NCBI RefSeq assembly: GCF_014174495.1
Contig: NZ_JACJHR010000014.1
Span: 62,001 to 126,000 of the forward strand
Direction: 5' to 3'
Source: Amycolatopsis echigonensis
GTDB lineage: Bacteria; Actinomycetota; Actinomycetes; Mycobacteriales; Pseudonocardiaceae
Length of the DNA stretch: 64,000 nt
A program made the position numbers and the translations under genes. Shown here one piece after another: positions 25,523 through 34,260 of this stretch. The notes under the pieces are model-generated. The model worked only from the letters and a program-made list of their open reading frames with translations. It ran no database searches and was not told the origin of the DNA. The number at the start of each line of letters is the position of its first letter. Position 1 is the first letter of the stretch.

Positions 25523-26398
25523 TCAAGCCGCGAAGTAATCCGTCGCGAACTCCGTCAGCCGCTGCGCCGCCGCGGACAGATAGGTGTCCGCACGCCACAC
25601 CACCGACAACGTCCGAGAGCAATCCGGGACATCCAGCCGCAGCCCGACCGCCGCCTCGCTCTTGACGGACTGCCGGGCAACGTCCGGCACCAAACCGATT
25701 CCCAGCCCGCTCGCGATCAGTTGACCGGTCGCGCCGGGTTCGTCGCTCTCACAGGAGTAGTTCGGCTCCAGTCCGGCCTCGGCGAAGAGGCGGTCGGCGA
25801 GGGCGCGCGGCCAGTAGCCAGGACGGGTGGTCACCATCGGCTCGTCCGCGAGATCCGCCATCCGCACGCGCTTGCGCCGCGCCAGCCGGTGCGTGCTGGG
25901 CACGGCGAGCAGCACCTCCTCACGCAGCAGTTCCCGCGTTTTCAGGCCGGGCTGCAGCAGCGGTTGCGAAGCGAAGCACAGGTCGACCTCGCCCGCGCAC
26001 AGCTGCTGCGCCATGGTTTCCGCCGACGATTGGTACAGCCGCAACTCGACGCCGGGGTACTCCGCGCGGAAGGCGCTCATCAGGCCGGTGAGCGTGAGCA
26101 GGGTTTCCGACGCGACCGCGACCCGGCCGTGGTCCAGACCAGCCAGGTCGACGAGTTCCTGGCGGGCGTCGTCGAGTTCGCGCAGCGCCCGGTCGACGCG
26201 GCGCAGGAACGTGGCGCCGAAGTGGTTGAGCCGCAGCCCCCGCCCGGCCCGTTCGAACAGCGGCACGCCGAGATCCGCCTCCAGCCGCGCGATCGCCCGG
26301 CTCAGCGACGGCTGGGCGATCCGCAGGTCGGCCGCCGCCTGGCTGAGGTGGCCGCGGTGGGCGACCGCCTGGAAGTAGCGCAGCTGCAGCAGGTCCAT
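25523..26398 (-). CDS. LysR-family regulator
   Basis: A 291-residue LysR protein: MDLLQLRYFQAVAHRGHLSQAAADLRIAQPSLSRAIARLEADLGVPLFERAGRG is the winged HTH, followed by the periplasmic-binding-like effector domain (EVDLCFASQPLL..., IASGLGIGLVPD). It belongs to the YwbI/CynR-like group. It is divergent from the 4-TM/multicopper-oxidase operon with a 108-bp gap and is the obvious candidate to activate it. Confidence 0.93.
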   Translation of the reverse strand: MDLLQLRYFQAVAHRGHLSQAAADLRIAQPSLSRAIARLEADLGVPLFERAGRGLRLNHFGATFLRRVDRALRELDDARQELVDLAGLDHGRVAVASETLLTLTGLMSAFRAEYPGVELRLYQSSAETMAQQLCAGEVDLCFASQPLLQPGLKTRELLREEVLLAVPSTHRLARRKRVRMADLADEPMVTTRPGYWPRALADRLFAEAGLEPNYSCESDEPGATGQLIASGLGIGLVPDVARQSVKSEAAVGLRLDVPDCSRTLSVVWRADTYLSAAAQRLTEFATDYFAA

Positions 26399-26506
26399 CC
26401 CATAGCTCCGAGATCATGAATGCATGGCGAATTTGGTCTTGGACGGCATGAGAACTTCAGCTTAGCGTCTGTTCGGGGGAAGACTTACGCGCACAAGGGG
26501 GAAGCG

Positions 26507-26896
26507 GTGGCCGAAGCGGTCCTGACACGCGGGCGGACGTTGCTGGTGGTGCTGCGGGTTTTCGTGACGGTGCACGCCGTCGCGATCCTGGGCCAGCCGG
26601 TGTTCGCCGGACGGTATCTGATCGGCGATTACGGCATGCTGGCGATGCACGAACTCGGCGCGAACATCGTGTCGACGGTCGCGTTGGCGCAGCTCGTGCC
26701 TGCCGCGCTGTACTGGTGGCGCGGCGGCGTCCAGTGGCCCTTCTGGGCGAGCCTGCTGCTCGCCGGCGGCGAAACCGCGCAGTACTTCGCGGGGCAAGCA
26801 GGTGCGCTTGACCTGCACATTCCGCTCGGCGTCGCACTGGTCGCGATCGCGCTCGGGGTGCTGTTCGGCATCTGGCGGACCGGGGCGCGGCGATGA
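26507..26896 (+). CDS. Four-helix membrane protein with conserved-looking histidines
   Basis: A 129-residue protein with four predicted membrane helices. Histidines sit in or at the edges of helices: His23 (TVHAVAILGQP), His48 (LAMHELGANIV) and His104 (LDLHIPLG). That pattern is like small heme- or quinol-binding four-helix proteins, but I cannot name the family. GTG start with AAGGGGGAAGC upstream. Its stop overlaps the start of the multicopper oxidase gene (ATGA), so the two proteins are made together. A TTGGAC -35-like box at 26439 begins the likely promoter. Confidence 0.75.
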   Translation: MAEAVLTRGRTLLVVLRVFVTVHAVAILGQPVFAGRYLIGDYGMLAMHELGANIVSTVALAQLVPAALYWWRGGVQWPFWASLLLAGGETAQYFAGQAGALDLHIPLGVALVAIALGVLFGIWRTGARR

Positions 26897-28467
26897 GCGG
26901 GATGTCGCGCCGCCGGTTTCTCGGGCTGGCCGGTGGTGCGGGAGTGGTGCTCACCGCCGGGTTCGTCACCCCTCGGTTGTTGCGGCCGGCCGCCACCACC
27001 GGTCAACTGCTGACCAGCGAAGTGCCACTGCCGCAACCGTTTCAGGTGCCGTTGCCGCTGCCGCCGGTGCTGAAACCGGTGTCCCGGGACGGCGGCGTCG
27101 ATCGATACGAGATCGTGCAACGGGCGAGCACCGCCGAAATCCTGCCTGGGCTGCGCACACCGATTTGGGGCTACGAAGGCATTTTCCCCGGACCGACAAT
27201 CGAATCACGCAGCGGCCGGACCACGATAGTCCGGCATCGCAACGAACTTCCGGTACCGACTGTCGTGCACCTGCACGGCGGACGCACGCCACCGGAGTCC
27301 GACGGATACGCCACCGACCTCGTCCTGCCCGCCGACGGCCGGTATCTCGCCAGCGCCGGGCACGGGCATTCGGGAATGGCCGACCCCGACGCCGTGGTCA
27401 CCACCGGCACCCGCGAGTACACGTACCCGTTGCGGCAGAAGGCCGCGATGCTCTGGTACCACGACCACCGGATGGATTTCACCGGTCCGGCCGTGTATCG
27501 CGGACTCGCCGGATTGCACATCGTCCGCGACGCCGAGGAAGACGCCCTGCCGCTGCCGCGCGGTGAGCGGGAACTGCCGCTGATGATCACCGATCGCGCG
27601 TTCGCCGAGGACGGGTCGATGCGGTACCCGTCGCTGGATCCGTCCTTGCGGATCGTGCCGGGGGTCGAAGATGCTTACGCGGCAGGAGTTCTCGGCGACG
27701 TGCTGTTGGTGAACGGCGCGCCGTGGCCGGTCGCGGAAGTGTCAGCGACCCGGTACCGGCTGCGCTTCCTCAACGGTTCCAACGCCCGCCGCTACGACCT
27801 CGCGCTCACCCCACCGCCGCCGAGCGGACCCTCGTTCACGCAGATCGGCTCGGATCAGGGCTTGCTCGACGCCCCGCGCGCACACGAGCATCTGCCGATC
27901 GCACCCGCCGAACGGTACGACACGGTGGTCGATTTCGGGGCCTATCCACTCGGCACCGAGGTCACGTTGGTCAACCGTCTTGGCACCGGGTCCACCGCGC
28001 AGGTAATGCGTTTCCGGGTCACCCGGCGAGCGAACGACGACAGTCATGTCCCGGCCAAACTGTCCGAAGTGGAGCGGCTTGACCGTGCACAAGCGACGGT
28101 GACGCGCGAGTTCGCGTTCCGAAGTGGACAGTTCAACGGCAGGCACGGCTGGACCATCGGCGGCGAAGCATTCACCCCGACCAAGGTCGCGGCCCAGCCG
28201 AAGCTCGGCGACGTCGAGATCTGGCGGTTCGTCGCCGACCTGCACCATCCGATCCACCTGCATCTGGTGCACTTCCAGGTGCTTTCCCGCGGTGGCAAGG
28301 ATCCCGCGCCGCACGACGTCGGCCGAAAGGACACTGTGGACCTTCAGCCTGGGGAAGCGGTCGAGGTGATCGCGCGGTTCGACGGCTACCGGGGACGGTA
28401 CATGTTCCATTGCCACAACGCCGAACACGAGGACATGGGGATGATGGCCACGTTCAAGACCGTTTAG
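26893..28467 (+). CDS. Tat-exported multicopper oxidase
   Basis: A 524-residue enzyme with twin-arginine signal SRRRFLGLAGGAG. Copper motifs are complete: VHLHGGRTPPESDG, LWYHDHRMDFTG, HHPIHLHLVHFQV and FHCHNAEHEDMGMM, giving trinuclear and type-1 sites with Met as axial ligand. It is of the CotA/CueO/bilirubin-oxidase-like three-domain type. It oxidises a substrate such as a phenol or metal with reduction of oxygen to water outside the membrane. No Met-rich insert typical of CueO is seen. Coupled to the upstream 4-TM protein, and likely under the divergent LysR. Confidence 0.94.
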   Translation: MSGMSRRRFLGLAGGAGVVLTAGFVTPRLLRPAATTGQLLTSEVPLPQPFQVPLPLPPVLKPVSRDGGVDRYEIVQRASTAEILPGLRTPIWGYEGIFPGPTIESRSGRTTIVRHRNELPVPTVVHLHGGRTPPESDGYATDLVLPADGRYLASAGHGHSGMADPDAVVTTGTREYTYPLRQKAAMLWYHDHRMDFTGPAVYRGLAGLHIVRDAEEDALPLPRGERELPLMITDRAFAEDGSMRYPSLDPSLRIVPGVEDAYAAGVLGDVLLVNGAPWPVAEVSATRYRLRFLNGSNARRYDLALTPPPPSGPSFTQIGSDQGLLDAPRAHEHLPIAPAERYDTVVDFGAYPLGTEVTLVNRLGTGSTAQVMRFRVTRRANDDSHVPAKLSEVERLDRAQATVTREFAFRSGQFNGRHGWTIGGEAFTPTKVAAQPKLGDVEIWRFVADLHHPIHLHLVHFQVLSRGGKDPAPHDVGRKDTVDLQPGEAVEVIARFDGYRGRYMFHCHNAEHEDMGMMATFKTV

Positions 28468-28794
28468 CCGGCGCGCGGCGAAGGTAGCGCGGTGCGCGCG
28501 GGGCTGGTCCCGGAATGCTCAGCGCGGCGAAGCGGCCCATGAATGCCACCCGGTCGTGCGGCAATCATCAACATTGGACTCGCGTCCAGTGCTATGGTGC
28601 AACTGCGGTTACAAGCACTAACGTTCGATTGGCTCCTTCACTGGATGCTGGGCTGCCGAGGTACCGCAGGCACTACCGCGTTTCGGCAGCGCGGGGGATC
28701 GACCATGCCCGCCGAACCACGGATCCTCGGCTGAAGCGGAGGGGACGCGGCGCTGCCGCCGGGAACGACTGGTCTGTGAGCTGACCTGAGCGCA
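28468..28794. other. Intergenic, no supported gene
   Basis: A lower-GC stretch near 28560-28640 (GGTTACAAGCACTAACGTTCG) interrupts the otherwise GC-rich sequence and probably holds a promoter. A nine-codon frame at 28705 with GGGGGA upstream is seen, without known meaning. It precedes the broken LuxR gene. Confidence 0.35.
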
Positions 28795-29290
28795 TTGCCC
28801 GAACGCGTGGCGATCATCGCCCACGATCCCATCAGCGGCGGGGGCGCCGCCGCGTATCTGCGCGGCACGCCCGGCTACGCAGTGCTGGCTCCCGGCGAGG
28901 TTCCGCGTGCGGACATCCTGCTCGTGATCGTGCCGGAGCTCCGGGAGAAAACCCTGGCCGACCTGGCGCGGATCCGCCGGACGGCGCTGATTCCAGACGT
29001 GCGCACGGTGCTGGTCGCGGACCGGATCAAGGAAGCCGAACTGAGCAGGCTCGGCGGATTCGGCCTGTCCGCAGTGCTGCACCGAGGTTCCGCGACGCGC
29101 GAGAACATCCTCGACGCACTGGCCGCTCGGGTGCCGGCGGCCGAACCGGAGGACGTCCGCGCGACCAGGTTGACGAACGAGTTCCACGCCAGTGAGGGCG
29201 AGGCCCATCATCAGCACGCTGCTGGTGCGGTTCGACCTGCGGAACCGCTCGCACGCGGTCGCGTACGCGCTGAGGACCGGCATCATCTGA
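28795..29290 (+). pseudogene. LuxR/NarL-type regulator with HTH core deleted
   Basis: The first 110 codons give an intact receiver-like domain (VAIIAHDPISGGGAAAYLRGTPGYAVL... LVADRIKEAELSRLGGFGLSAVLHRGSATRENIL). Instead of the LSxREVxVLRL HTH, the sequence jumps, in another frame, to ISTLLVRFDLRNRSHAVAYALRTGII and the TGA at 29288-29290. That is the last helix of the GerE-type HTH in the SHAVAYALR subfamily. A deletion of roughly 60-70 codons plus a frameshift removed the DNA-binding helices. The intact form would be about 215 residues. Confidence 0.75.
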
Positions 29291-29453
29291 GCCTTTAGAC
29301 CGGGCGGTTCCGGAGTGCGCAGGTGACCGCGTGCGTCACGTCGACCGATACCAGCCCGGCCGCGCCGCCTCGTCGGTCTTCACGGAAAAGATCAGGCACG
29401 GCCAGCTGTACCGCCGGTGGTCCCGCGATACTGGAGCGGACGAAAGGACGCCG

Positions 29454-30029
29454 ATGGCACGGACGGGACGCCGCCCTGGGCAGACCGAGACGCGGGAGGC
29501 CATTCTGGCCGCCGCGCGCGACCTGTTCGGCCGGAACGGGTACGAGGGCGCGACGATCCGCGCGATCGCCGCCGAGGCGGGCGTGAATCCCGCGCTCGTG
29601 CACCATTTCTTCGGCAGCAAGGACCAGGTCTTCGCGACCGCGCTGCACCTCCCGGCCGACCCCGGTGCCGTGGTTGCCGCCATCCTCGACGGCCCGCGGC
29701 CGCAGGTCGGCGAACGCCTTGTCCGGCTGTTCCTGACACTCTGGGAAACCCCGGCTTCCCGCGACGCGTTCTTCGGCGTGCTGCGTTCGGTGTCCACCAC
29801 CGAACAGGCCGCGGACATGCTGCGCGGCTTCATCCAGGGCGCGCTGCTGGACAAGATCGCCGACGCGCTCGACATCCCGCCCCTGCGGGTCACCGGCATC
29901 GCCGCCCAGTTGGTCGGTCTGGCCATGGTCCGCTACGTCGTCCAGGTCGACCCCCTCGCCCGAGCCTCGCACGAGGACGTCGTCGCGTTGATCGCCCCCG
30001 CGGTACAGCAGTACGTCGACCGCGCCTGA
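29454..30029 (+). CDS. TetR-family regulator
   Basis: A 191-residue TetR protein. RRPGQTETREAILAAARDLFGRNGYEGATIRAIAAEAGVNPALVHHFFGSKDQVF is a canonical TetR HTH, followed by a TetR_C-type ligand domain. ATG with AAAGGA upstream. It lies 74 bp ahead of an ABC-2 exporter pair in the same direction and probably controls that pair in response to an exported compound. Confidence 0.92.
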   Translation: MARTGRRPGQTETREAILAAARDLFGRNGYEGATIRAIAAEAGVNPALVHHFFGSKDQVFATALHLPADPGAVVAAILDGPRPQVGERLVRLFLTLWETPASRDAFFGVLRSVSTTEQAADMLRGFIQGALLDKIADALDIPPLRVTGIAAQLVGLAMVRYVVQVDPLARASHEDVVALIAPAVQQYVDRA

Positions 30030-30067
30030 CCACCCGCCCCAGGCGCCACCCCGCACCGCTCCCGTGC

Positions 30068-30096
30068 TTGACAGGGAAATTCCGCGCGCGCAGAAT
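30068..30096 (+). promoter_or_regulatory. Sigma-70-type promoter with perfect -35
   Basis: TTGACA (30068-30073), 17-bp spacer, CAGAAT (30091-30096). A start of transcription near 30103 would fall on the ATG of the ABC ATPase gene (30104), so the mRNA is probably leaderless. No ribosome site is present. Confidence 0.55.
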
Positions 30097-30103
30097 TAAA
30101 CAC

Positions 30104-30817
30104 ATGACTAATTCCGCGGTGGTCATTGACGGCCTGCGCGTCGTCCGGGGTGGCCGGGAGGTGCTGCGCGACGTGAGTTTCCGCGTCGAGCCCGGGTCGG
30201 TCACCGGGCTGCTCGGGCCGAGCGGCTGCGGGAAGACCACGTTGATGCGCGCTGTCGTAGGCGTGCAGGTGACCCACGGCGGCACGGTCACGGTGCTCGG
30301 CGAACCCGCCGGAAGCCGTCGGCTGCGCAGACGGATCGGGTACGCCACGCAGGCGCCGGCGGTCTACGCCGACCTCACGGTCACCGAATCCCTGCGCTAC
30401 TTCGCCTCCGTGCTGGGCGCGCCGTCCCGGTCGATTGCCGAGGCGATCGAGCAGGTCGGTCTCGGTTCGCACGCCGACGCACTGGTCGGCCGCCTCTCGG
30501 GCGGCCAGCGCAGCCGGGCGAGTCTCGCTGTCGCACTGCTCGGCAAACCCGAACTGCTCGTGCTCGACGAGCCGACCGTCGGACTGGATCCGTTGCTGCG
30601 CGAGCATTTGTGGAATGTCTTCCATCGCCTCGCCGCGGACGGCACCACGCTTCTGGTGTCCAGCCACGTCATGGACGAGGCCGCCCGCTGCACCCGGTTG
30701 CTGCTGATGCGCGACGGCGCGCTGCTCGCCGACGATTCGCCGGACGCCCTGCGCGCGGCCACCGGCGAACAAGACCTCGAACGCGCGTTCCTGCACCTGG
30801 TGAAGGCCCAGCGATGA
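30104..30817 (+). CDS. ABC exporter ATP-binding subunit (DrrA-like)
   Basis: A 237-residue ATPase: Walker A GPSGCGKTT, Q-loop YATQAP, signature LSGGQRSRASLAVAL, Walker B LLVLDEPTVGLD and switch His in SSHVMDEA. The sequence is the drug/lipid-exporter (DrrA/NodI) type. It pairs with the permease, whose start overlaps its stop (ATGA). It probably pumps out a small hydrophobic compound; the substrate is unknown. Probably leaderless. Confidence 0.94.
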   Translation: MTNSAVVIDGLRVVRGGREVLRDVSFRVEPGSVTGLLGPSGCGKTTLMRAVVGVQVTHGGTVTVLGEPAGSRRLRRRIGYATQAPAVYADLTVTESLRYFASVLGAPSRSIAEAIEQVGLGSHADALVGRLSGGQRSRASLAVALLGKPELLVLDEPTVGLDPLLREHLWNVFHRLAADGTTLLVSSHVMDEAARCTRLLLMRDGALLADDSPDALRAATGEQDLERAFLHLVKAQR

Positions 30818-31548
30818 CTGTCTCGATCACCCTCGCCACCACTCGCCGCATCCTCGCCCAGCTGCGGCACGACCCGCGCACCGTCGTGATGCTCGTGCTC
30901 GTGCCGACGCTGCTGATGTTGTTGCTGCGCTTCGTGTTCAACTCGGCCGAGGTCTTCAGCCGGATCGCGCCCGCGCTGCTCGGCGTGTTCCCGTTCGTGA
31001 TCATGTTCCTGATCGCCTCGATCACGACCCTGCGCGAACGCACCGCGGGCACCCTGGAACGGCTGATGACGATGCCGCTCGGGAAATTCGACCTGCTCGC
31101 CGGGTACGCACTGGCGTTCGGCCTGGTCGCGGTGCTGCAGGTGGCGGTCGCGACGGCGGTCAGCCTGTGGTGGCTCGGACTGTCGGTGGCCGGTTCGGTG
31201 TGGTCGCTGCTGCTGATCACCGTGCTCGACGCGTTGCTCGGCATGGCGCTGGGCCTGTTCGTGAGCGCGTTCGCGACGAGCGAGTTCCAGGCCGTGCAGT
31301 TCATGCCGTTGTTCGTGCTGCCGCAAACGTTGCTGTGCGGGCTTTTCCAGCCTCGCGACCAGATGAGCTGGGTGCTGCACTGGCTGTCGGACGTGATGCC
31401 GCTGTCTTATGCCGTCGAAGCGCTGACCCAGGTGACGCACAGCGCGGATTGGACGACGACGTTGACCCGCAACATCCTCGTCGTGCTCGGCTGCGCGGTG
31501 CTGGCGTTGGGTCTCGGAGCGGCGACGCTGCGCCGTCGTACGCCTTAA
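30814..31548 (+). CDS. ABC-2 exporter permease (DrrB-like)
   Basis: A 244-residue membrane protein with six predicted helices and the ABC-2 motif (FVIMFLIASITTLRERTAGTLERLMTMPLGKFDLLAGY, then LFVLPQTLLCGLFQPRDQMSWVLHWLSDVMPLSYAVEAL). This is the DrrB/NodJ-type half transporter, partner of the ATPase just upstream. It ends tail-to-tail with a 4-bp overlap on the next, opposite gene. Confidence 0.93.
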   Translation: MTVSITLATTRRILAQLRHDPRTVVMLVLVPTLLMLLLRFVFNSAEVFSRIAPALLGVFPFVIMFLIASITTLRERTAGTLERLMTMPLGKFDLLAGYALAFGLVAVLQVAVATAVSLWWLGLSVAGSVWSLLLITVLDALLGMALGLFVSAFATSEFQAVQFMPLFVLPQTLLCGLFQPRDQMSWVLHWLSDVMPLSYAVEALTQVTHSADWTTTLTRNILVVLGCAVLALGLGAATLRRRTP

Positions 31549-32114
31549 AGCCGCCTCGCCGCGGCCTCGTAAGCCGCGCGGTTGCGGTTGAGCCACTTCG
31601 CGAAGTACTGGTCGGACTGGGCGTACACGTATCCCGGCGGGACGAACAACACGGCGAAGACCACGAAGGTACCGACCCCGGCAATCGCCAGCTTCAGCAC
31701 AGCGTCCGGCGCGTGGCTGGACATAAAGGACAGTCCACATACGACAGCGGCCAAGGCGCCCATTCCCGCTGCGGCGAAGAAAGCCCCGCGCACGTTCCCC
31801 GGCGTACGGCCGGCGGGCGGACGAGAATCCGGGTTCATCGCCCGTTCGGTCGCGGGCCTGCCACGCCAGATCAAGACCCCGCCGAGCCACAGCACCGCGA
31901 AGAAGGCCCCGCCGCCCGCCAGGCTGAAACCTCCCGCGGCGGAGTGCGCCAGCACCCCGGCCAAGAGCCCGCTGACGCCGAAGAGTCCGGCGAGGCTGGC
32001 CGTCATCACCCGGTAAACCCGCCGCATGGTGACGATCGCCCGCAGCCGCGCGGTGTAGTCGCGCAGCCGTTGTTCGGGAGTGTCGGCGACCGCGCGGACC
32101 TCGTATCCGCTCAC
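31545..32114 (-). CDS. Membrane protein of unknown function
   Basis: A 189-residue protein I do not recognise, with four predicted helices (VMTASLAGLFGVSGLLAGVLAH, GGAFFAVLWLGGVLIW, GAFFAAAGMGALAAVVCGLSFM, LAIAGVGTFVVFAVLFVPPGYVYAQ) and a basic soluble end. GTG start overlapping the stop of the RDD gene (GTGA). The pair is clearly one operon. Confidence 0.75.
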   Translation of the reverse strand: MSGYEVRAVADTPEQRLRDYTARLRAIVTMRRVYRVMTASLAGLFGVSGLLAGVLAHSAAGGFSLAGGGAFFAVLWLGGVLIWRGRPATERAMNPDSRPPAGRTPGNVRGAFFAAAGMGALAAVVCGLSFMSSHAPDAVLKLAIAGVGTFVVFAVLFVPPGYVYAQSDQYFAKWLNRNRAAYEAAARRL

Positions 32115-32644
32115 GGTTTCCCGGCCAAACCGGCCGCGCGGAGCCGCTCCGTCTCGCGGACGTCGATGCTCGTGCGAACCCCGTTCGTCACCGTGACGTC
32201 GCCGTTGAGCACTCCGAGCGCGATGATCACGAAGCCGAGCGTGCGGATCAGCATCGCCCAGCCCGCCTTCCCGAGCGCGATCCGGCCGCCGTCGCGGAGC
32301 CGGACGAGACGGATCCCGTTGAACAACGCGCCGAGTCCGCGGCCGTTGCCGTAGAACCAGCCGTAGAGCAGCGGCAGCACGAACAGGCCCGCCACGCCGA
32401 TCAGGCTCGCCCCGACCGCGGCGTCGACGGCGGTCGATGTGAAGTAGTACGCCACCGCCGCGGCCACGGAGAGACCGGTGACCAGCAGGAAGTCGACCAG
32501 CCAGGCCCAGATCGTGGACGCGGTGCGCGCCTCGACGTACAGGTCGCCGTTCTCGAACGCGCGAATCCGCGCCGCCCCGCCCTTGCCGAGGACGGGTTCG
32601 GCCTGCGTACGGAGGCGGGCCAGGACGTCTTGCTCAGTCTTCAC
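32111..32644 (-). CDS. RDD-family membrane protein
   Basis: About 177 residues. An N-terminal soluble 40 residues is followed by an RDD domain: TASTIWAWLVDFLLVTGLSVA (the Arg-Asp equivalent is degenerate), a second helix, and GNGRGLGALFNGIRLVRLRDGGRIALGKAGWAMLIRTLG. RDD proteins are small membrane proteins proposed to act as transporters or Na+/H+ exchangers. The first domain lacks the classical RxxA..D arginine. The GTG at 32644 is chosen for position; no strong ribosome site. Confidence 0.78.
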   Translation of the reverse strand: MKTEQDVLARLRTQAEPVLGKGGAARIRAFENGDLYVEARTASTIWAWLVDFLLVTGLSVAAAVAYYFTSTAVDAAVGASLIGVAGLFVLPLLYGWFYGNGRGLGALFNGIRLVRLRDGGRIALGKAGWAMLIRTLGFVIIALGVLNGDVTVTNGVRTSIDVRETERLRAAGLAGKP

Positions 32645-32704
32645 GCCACCCACGACGCCGCTCGTGCGCCGAAGGTTCCCCTGGCGGGCGCACCTCACCC
32701 GGGC

Positions 32705-34180
32705 TCAGGCGAAACTGTAATCCTCCAGCGGGAACCGCGCCGCCTCCCGATGCGCGCTGATCGTCGACGTCGGCCGCAGCAGGGTCGCCTCGCCGTGCTG
32801 GTTGAAGTAGTAGCTGTTGGCCGTCGCGCACTGGCCGAGCGCGAACACCGAGTGCCCGACCTTGTGCTTCATCCGGTCGAGGAACTCGTCGTTCGCCCGC
32901 TGGGTCACCTCGAAGGTGTCCGCACCGCGGGCGCGCATCCCCTTGAACAGCCGGTCGAGGTGCTTCATCTGGCATTCGATGGTCGTGAAGTACGACAGGC
33001 CGCTGTAGGAATACGGGCTGTTGAGCGAAACCAGGTTCGGGAACCCGGGCACGGTGACGCCCTCGTAGGCCTGGAACCGGTTGTCGCGCCACCACTTCCC
33101 GAGGTTCTTGCCGTCCCGGCCGATGATCTCGATCGCCGGGAAGTTCGTGTCCCACAGGTTGAAGCCGGTGGCCAGCACGAGCGTGTCGATCTCGGTGCGC
33201 TTGCCGTCCGCGGTCACGATCCCGGTCTCGTCGATCCGCTCGATGCTGGTGGTTTCGAGGTGCACGTGCGGACGGGTGAAGGCCGGGAAGTAGTCGTTGG
33301 AGAACGTCGGCCGTTTGCAGCCGAAGGAATAGTCGGGAGTGAGCTTGCGGCGCAGTTCGGGGTCGCGGACCTGGCGGTACAGGTGCGCGCGGCACCAGCG
33401 TTCGGCGATCCGGTTGGCTCCGCGGAACTGCCGGTACTGCACGACGCCGGAGATCATCATCAGCTCCAGCACCGAACTGCCCGCCAGCCGCACCGCGCGC
33501 TGCACCAGCGGAAGCTTCGCGAACGCCTGCTGCAGCGGCTTCGGCACGGCGTAGTCCGGCTTCGGGCTGACCCAGATCGGCGTGCGCTGGTAGACCGTCA
33601 GCTCCGCGGCGACCTTGGCGATCTCCGGGATGAGCTGGACAGCCGTAGCGCCGGTGCCGATGACCGCGGCACGTTTGCCGGCGAGGTCGTAGCTGTCGTC
33701 CCACGCGGTGGTGTGGATGACCTTGCCCGCGAACTTCTCGATGCCCTCGATGTCCGGCATCTTCGGCTGCGACAGGAACCCGGTGGCGGTGAGCAGGTAC
33801 TTAGCGGTGACCGTCTCGCCGCCTTCGATGCTGACCCGCCAGCAGGAGCCGTCCCAGGTCGCGCCGGTCACCACGGTGCGGAACCGCATCGAGCCGCGCA
33901 GGCCGTATTTGTCCGCGACGTGCTCGGCGTACTTCTTCAGCTCCGCGCCCGGCGCGAACAGGCGCGACCAGTAGGGATTGGGTTCGAACGAGTAGGAGTA
34001 GGTGGACGACGGGATGTCGACGGCCAGCCCCGGGTACCGATTCACGTGCCAGGTCCCGCCGAGGTCGTCCTCGCGGTCGAGAATCAGCAGGTCGCGGTAG
34101 CCAAGGCGGCGGAGCTGGATGGCCGCCCCCATGCCGCCGAAGCCCGCGCCGACGATGATTGCGTCGTACTGCGCGTCCAT
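32705..34180 (-). CDS. FAD-dependent monooxygenase, Baeyer-Villiger type
   Basis: A 491-residue flavoprotein: FAD motif VGAGFGG at the start, GGTWHVNRYPGLAVDIPS, the Baeyer-Villiger fingerprint FAGKVIHTTAW (FxGxxxHxxxW) near 150, an NADPH-binding GTGATA, and ATGFNLWDTNFP. It inserts oxygen next to a ketone or hydroxylates a lipid-like substrate using NADPH. Length and layout match class B flavin monooxygenases of the actinomycete EthA/steroid type. ATG with GAGAGG upstream. Divergent from a TetR regulator, the likely controller. Confidence 0.92.
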   Translation of the reverse strand: MDAQYDAIIVGAGFGGMGAAIQLRRLGYRDLLILDREDDLGGTWHVNRYPGLAVDIPSSTYSYSFEPNPYWSRLFAPGAELKKYAEHVADKYGLRGSMRFRTVVTGATWDGSCWRVSIEGGETVTAKYLLTATGFLSQPKMPDIEGIEKFAGKVIHTTAWDDSYDLAGKRAAVIGTGATAVQLIPEIAKVAAELTVYQRTPIWVSPKPDYAVPKPLQQAFAKLPLVQRAVRLAGSSVLELMMISGVVQYRQFRGANRIAERWCRAHLYRQVRDPELRRKLTPDYSFGCKRPTFSNDYFPAFTRPHVHLETTSIERIDETGIVTADGKRTEIDTLVLATGFNLWDTNFPAIEIIGRDGKNLGKWWRDNRFQAYEGVTVPGFPNLVSLNSPYSYSGLSYFTTIECQMKHLDRLFKGMRARGADTFEVTQRANDEFLDRMKHKVGHSVFALGQCATANSYYFNQHGEATLLRPTSTISAHREAARFPLEDYSFA

Positions 34181-34260
34181 GTCCGACCTCTCGTCCGGAA
34201 CTACTTGTCAGTAACGGAACGGTATGTCACTCCGGCGACCTTGGCAATACACTGCAGTGC

